From positions 496,001-560,000 of the forward strand of contig OV788638.1 of the NCBI GenBank assembly GCA_928721565.1: a DNA stretch of 64,000 nt, read 5' to 3'. The position numbers were made by a program, and so were the translations under genes. The DNA is from an uncultured Clostridia bacterium. GTDB lineage: Bacteria > Bacillota > Clostridia > TANB77 > CAG-508. Each line of letters begins with the position of its first letter. The first letter of the stretch is position 1. Positions 61,368 to 64,000 of the stretch are shown here, piece by piece. The notes under the pieces are model-generated. The model searched no databases. It saw only the letters and a program-made list of their open reading frames with translations, and was not told where the DNA came from.

Positions 61368-62609
61368 ATGGAAGAGAATTTAGAAAACATTAGAAGAACT
61401 CTAAAAAAGTATTCTCAAGAACATTTATTAAATGAGTATGAAAAATTAGATGTAGCAAAACAAAAGAAACTCTTAGACCAAATTGAACATATAGATTTTG
61501 AATTAATAAATAGTTTGTATAATAATACTAAAAAGCAAGTTGATGTTGAGGAGAATAAAATATCTCCTATAGAATATTTGGATAAAGATAAATTAAATGG
61601 CTATTATAAAGGCTTTTATGAAACAGGAGAAAAAGCTATAAAAGAAGGAAAATTAGCTGCAGTAACAATGGCAGGTGGACAGGGAACAAGGTTAGGACAC
61701 CATGGACCAAAAGGAACTTTTGATATAGGGTTAGATTCTCATAAATCGTTGTTTGAATTGTTAAGTGATTCACTAAAAGAACAAGGAAAAAAATACAATG
61801 TTGTAATTCCTTGGTTTATAATGACAAGTGAGGAAAATAATGAAGATACTGTCAAATTTTTCGCAAAACATAGAAACTTTGGCTATGAAAAAGATAAAAA
61901 TTTATTTTTCTTTAAACAAGGTGAATTGCCTATGGTTGATACAGAAGGAAAAATATTAATAGGAGAAGATGGATTAGTTAAAGAAGCTGCTGATGGACAT
62001 GGTGGAATATATGAGGCACTTGTAAAAAATGGTATGACCAAAAAAATGAGAGAACTAGGTGTTGAGTGGATATTTATTGGTGGAGTTGACAACTGTTTAG
62101 TAAAAATGGTTGACCCAGTATTAATGGGAATTGCGATTCAAAAACATGTAACTGCAGCAGGAAAATCTGTTGTAAAAGCAAATCCACAAGAAAAAGTTGG
62201 TGTATTTTGTAAGAGAAATGGTAGACCATCAGTTGTAGAATATACAGAAATCCCTAAGGAAATGGCTGAAGCAAAAGATTCAAGGGGAGAATTAATATAT
62301 GGTGAATCTCATATATTATGCAATCTATTTAATATAGATGCTGTAGAAAGAATGGGAACAAAACCATTGCCTTACCATGTGGCTTATAAAAAAGCAACAT
62401 ATATAGATAAAAATGGAAATAAAGTTGTACCAGATGGACCAAATGCATATAAATTCGAAGCATTTTTATTTGATGCGTTTGGAGAATTAGATGATATGGC
62501 TGTTTTAAGAGTAAAAAGAGAAGAAGAGTTTGCACCTGTAAAAAATGCTGAGGGAGTAGATAGCCCTGAAACAGCAAGAGAGCTATATAGAAAATTCTAT
62601 AAATTATAA
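61368..62609 (+). CDS. UDPGP-family uridylyltransferase (UDP-sugar pyrophosphorylase)
   Basis: 413 residues of the eukaryotic-type UDPGP/UAP1 family. Nucleotide loop MAGGQGTRLGHHGPKGTFDI near 100-120, the KEAADGHGGIYEAL and FIGGVDNCLVKMVDP blocks, and FCKRNGRPSVVEYTEIP. It joins UTP with a sugar-1-phosphate. Family members use GlcNAc-1-P or Glc-1-P; the next gene makes Glc-1-P, which favours UDP-glucose here, but UDP-GlcNAc cannot be excluded. This is not the GalU type usual in bacteria. SD AGAAAGGAAG. Ends at a strong terminator. Confidence 0.88.
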   Translation: MEENLENIRRTLKKYSQEHLLNEYEKLDVAKQKKLLDQIEHIDFELINSLYNNTKKQVDVEENKISPIEYLDKDKLNGYYKGFYETGEKAIKEGKLAAVTMAGGQGTRLGHHGPKGTFDIGLDSHKSLFELLSDSLKEQGKKYNVVIPWFIMTSEENNEDTVKFFAKHRNFGYEKDKNLFFFKQGELPMVDTEGKILIGEDGLVKEAADGHGGIYEALVKNGMTKKMRELGVEWIFIGGVDNCLVKMVDPVLMGIAIQKHVTAAGKSVVKANPQEKVGVFCKRNGRPSVVEYTEIPKEMAEAKDSRGELIYGESHILCNLFNIDAVERMGTKPLPYHVAYKKATYIDKNGNKVVPDGPNAYKFEAFLFDAFGELDDMAVLRVKREEEFAPVKNAEGVDSPETARELYRKFYKL

Positions 62610-62622
62610 AGTATATAATGTT

Positions 62623-62661
62623 AAACTGCTGGTGCTATAAAACACCAGCAGTTATTTTTTT
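62623..62661 (+). terminator. Terminator after the uridylyltransferase gene
   Basis: AACTGCTGGTG pairs perfectly with CACCAGCAGTT and is followed by ATTTTTTT. Confidence 0.88.
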
Positions 62662-62712
62662 ATAAAAATGGTCAAAAGGGATAGTCCTTGTGACAAGAAA
62701 GGAAGAAATAAT

Positions 62713-64000
62713 ATGGATTACAAAGAAGAATATAAAAAGTGGTGTGAAGACCCAAGTTTTGATGAAGAAACAAGAAAAGAATTAATTAGTATTAAAGATG
62801 ATGAAGAGGAAATAAAAGACAGATTTTATAAAGAATTAGAGTTTGGTACTGCAGGATTACGTGGAGTTATAGGAATGGGTACTAATAGAATGAATAAATA
62901 TACAGTAGGAAAAGCAACTCAAGGTTTAGCTAATTATATATTGGAACAAGGTACACAAGATATGGGAGTTGCAATTAGTTATGATTCTAGAAAAATGTCA
63001 GATGAGTTTAGCTTACAAACAGCTTTAATTTTAAATGCCAATGGAATAAAAACTTATTTATTTGAAAGTTTAAGACCTGTACCTGAATTATCATTTGCAG
63101 TAAGACAATTAAAGTGTACAGCTGGTATCATGATTACAGCTAGCCACAATCCTCCAAAATATAACGGATATAAGGTTTATTGGGATGATGGTTCACAAAT
63201 TGTTGCACCTAGAGATAAAGATATTATTAATAAAGTAAGAAGTATATCAGATTTTAATGAAATTAAAACAATTAGCAAAGAAGAAGCTATTGAAAAAGGA
63301 TTATTTAATGTTATTGGCAAAGAAATGGATGATAAATATATTGAAACATTAAAAAGTAAAATATTAAATCCTGAAATTGTTAGGGAACAAGGTAAAGATT
63401 TAAAAATTGTTTATACACCTTTACATGGAACAGGTAATACAATTGCTGAAAGATTATTAAATGAATTAGGGTTTAAGAATGTTTATGTTGTACCAGAACA
63501 AGCTAAACCAGATGGTAATTTTCCAACAGTTGATTATCCAAATCCAGAAGATAAAAAAGCATTTAAGCTAGCTTTAGAATTAGCTGAAAGAGTTGATGCT
63601 GATGTAGTTTTAGCAACAGATCCTGATGCAGATAGGTTAGGAATTTATGCTAAAGATACTAAAACAGGAGAATATATGCCATATACGGGAAATATGTCAG
63701 CATTATTAATTGCTGAATATAGAATTTCTCAAATGAAAGAAAAAAATATTTTACCTAATGATGGTATGTTTATTACAACAATTGTTTCATCAGATTTGGC
63801 TAAGGCTATTGCTGCAAATTATGGATTAGAGTGTATAGAAGTTTTAACTGGATTTAAAAACATTGGAGCTGTTATGAAAAAAGCTGAAGAGAATCATGAT
63901 AAAACTTATGTATTTGGTTTTGAAGAAAGTTATGGTTGCTTAATTGGTGATTATGCTAGAGATAAAGATGGAATTGCAGCTGTTATGTCTTTATGCGAGG
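62713..64000 (+). CDS. pgcA: Alpha-phosphoglucomutase, cut by the window end
   Basis: 429 codons are visible from ATG 62713 (SD AAAGGAAG); the frame is open at the window end, so the C-terminus is missing. ELEFGTAGLRGVIGMGTNRMN, the phosphoserine loop GIMITASHNPPKYNGYK (Ser near 143), the metal site ATDPDADRLG (about 300) and FGFEESYG (sugar-binding loop) identify the PgcA/PGM2 type. It interconverts Glc-6-P and Glc-1-P and so feeds the neighbouring pyrophosphorylase. A sugar-1,6-bisphosphate synthase or phosphopentomutase activity is possible in this family. Confidence 0.92.
   Translation, partial: MDYKEEYKKWCEDPSFDEETRKELISIKDDEEEIKDRFYKELEFGTAGLRGVIGMGTNRMNKYTVGKATQGLANYILEQGTQDMGVAISYDSRKMSDEFSLQTALILNANGIKTYLFESLRPVPELSFAVRQLKCTAGIMITASHNPPKYNGYKVYWDDGSQIVAPRDKDIINKVRSISDFNEIKTISKEEAIEKGLFNVIGKEMDDKYIETLKSKILNPEIVREQGKDLKIVYTPLHGTGNTIAERLLNELGFKNVYVVPEQAKPDGNFPTVDYPNPEDKKAFKLALELAERVDADVVLATDPDADRLGIYAKDTKTGEYMPYTGNMSALLIAEYRISQMKEKNILPNDGMFITTIVSSDLAKAIAANYGLECIEVLTGFKNIGAVMKKAEENHDKTYVFGFEESYGCLIGDYARDKDGIAAVMSLCE

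Overview
The window is the replication-origin region of a strongly AT-rich, spore-forming Firmicute, most likely a Clostridia-type gut lineage. The taxonomic reading is an inference. It rests on the core gene order (gyrA, gyrB, recF, dnaN, dnaA on the minus strand; rpmH, rnpA, yidD, yidC, jag, mnmE, mnmG, rsmG, parA, parB on the plus strand), on sporulation genes (spmA, spmB, spoIIR, a GerMN protein, an AbrB-type regulator) and on the extreme A+T bias. The origin lies between dnaN and dnaA, where a DnaA-trio-like run abuts a perfect DnaA box. More DnaA boxes lie upstream of dnaA.

Layout. 0-1.7 kb: an SDR reductase, relics of a short repeated motif, three tRNAs (Thr, Glu, Lys) and a DUF1858 protein. 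1.7-5.2 kb: type IV secretion (T4SS) locus 1, part A (small membrane protein, VirD4-like, VirB2-like, VirB6-like, PrgI/VirB3-like). 5.2-6.35 kb: an insertion sequence. 6.5-8.5 kb: DnaD-like and DnaI-like primosome genes. 8.7-11.1 kb: gyrA. 11.2-15.1 kb: a small protein, an XRE regulator and T4SS locus 1, part B (VirB4 and its upstream partner) on the minus strand, which separates gyrA from gyrB. 15.18-15.61 kb: a gene-free stretch of serial hairpins that looks like a structured RNA. 15.6-22.2 kb: gyrB to dnaA and oriC. 22.3-23.4 kb: a second insertion sequence of the same family. 23.5-32.0 kb: rpmH to parB. 32.1-32.4 kb: two tRNA-Ser genes.

32.4-46.6 kb holds T4SS locus 2: two VirB8-like NTF2-fold candidates flanking a 1258-residue multi-domain wall hydrolase, three pilin-like proteins, a PrgI protein, a VirB4 partner, VirB4 and a very long VirB6-like protein that is frameshifted near its N-terminus. 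No relaxase or integrase is visible in the window, and locus 2 has no coupling protein; the only VirD4 is in locus 1. 46.6-49.6 kb: an ABC exporter and a GerMN protein. 49.65-54.83 kb: a noncoding array of seven units of about 0.64-0.76 kb with a conserved hairpin core. 55.2-64 kb: rsmI, an AbrB-type regulator, spmAB, a possible small RNA element, walJ, murA, spoIIR, an unknown gene with an operator-like palindrome, a UDP-sugar pyrophosphorylase and a phosphoglucomutase cut by the window end.

The most unusual points are: two T4SS-like clusters embedded around oriC with no visible mobilisation genes; three genes of locus 1 with Shine-Dalgarno (SD) sequences but AUA or AUU where the start codon should be; a multi-module wall hydrolase; a seven-copy noncoding array; a serial-hairpin RNA candidate; and two insertion sequences that both generated target duplications of about 26 bp.
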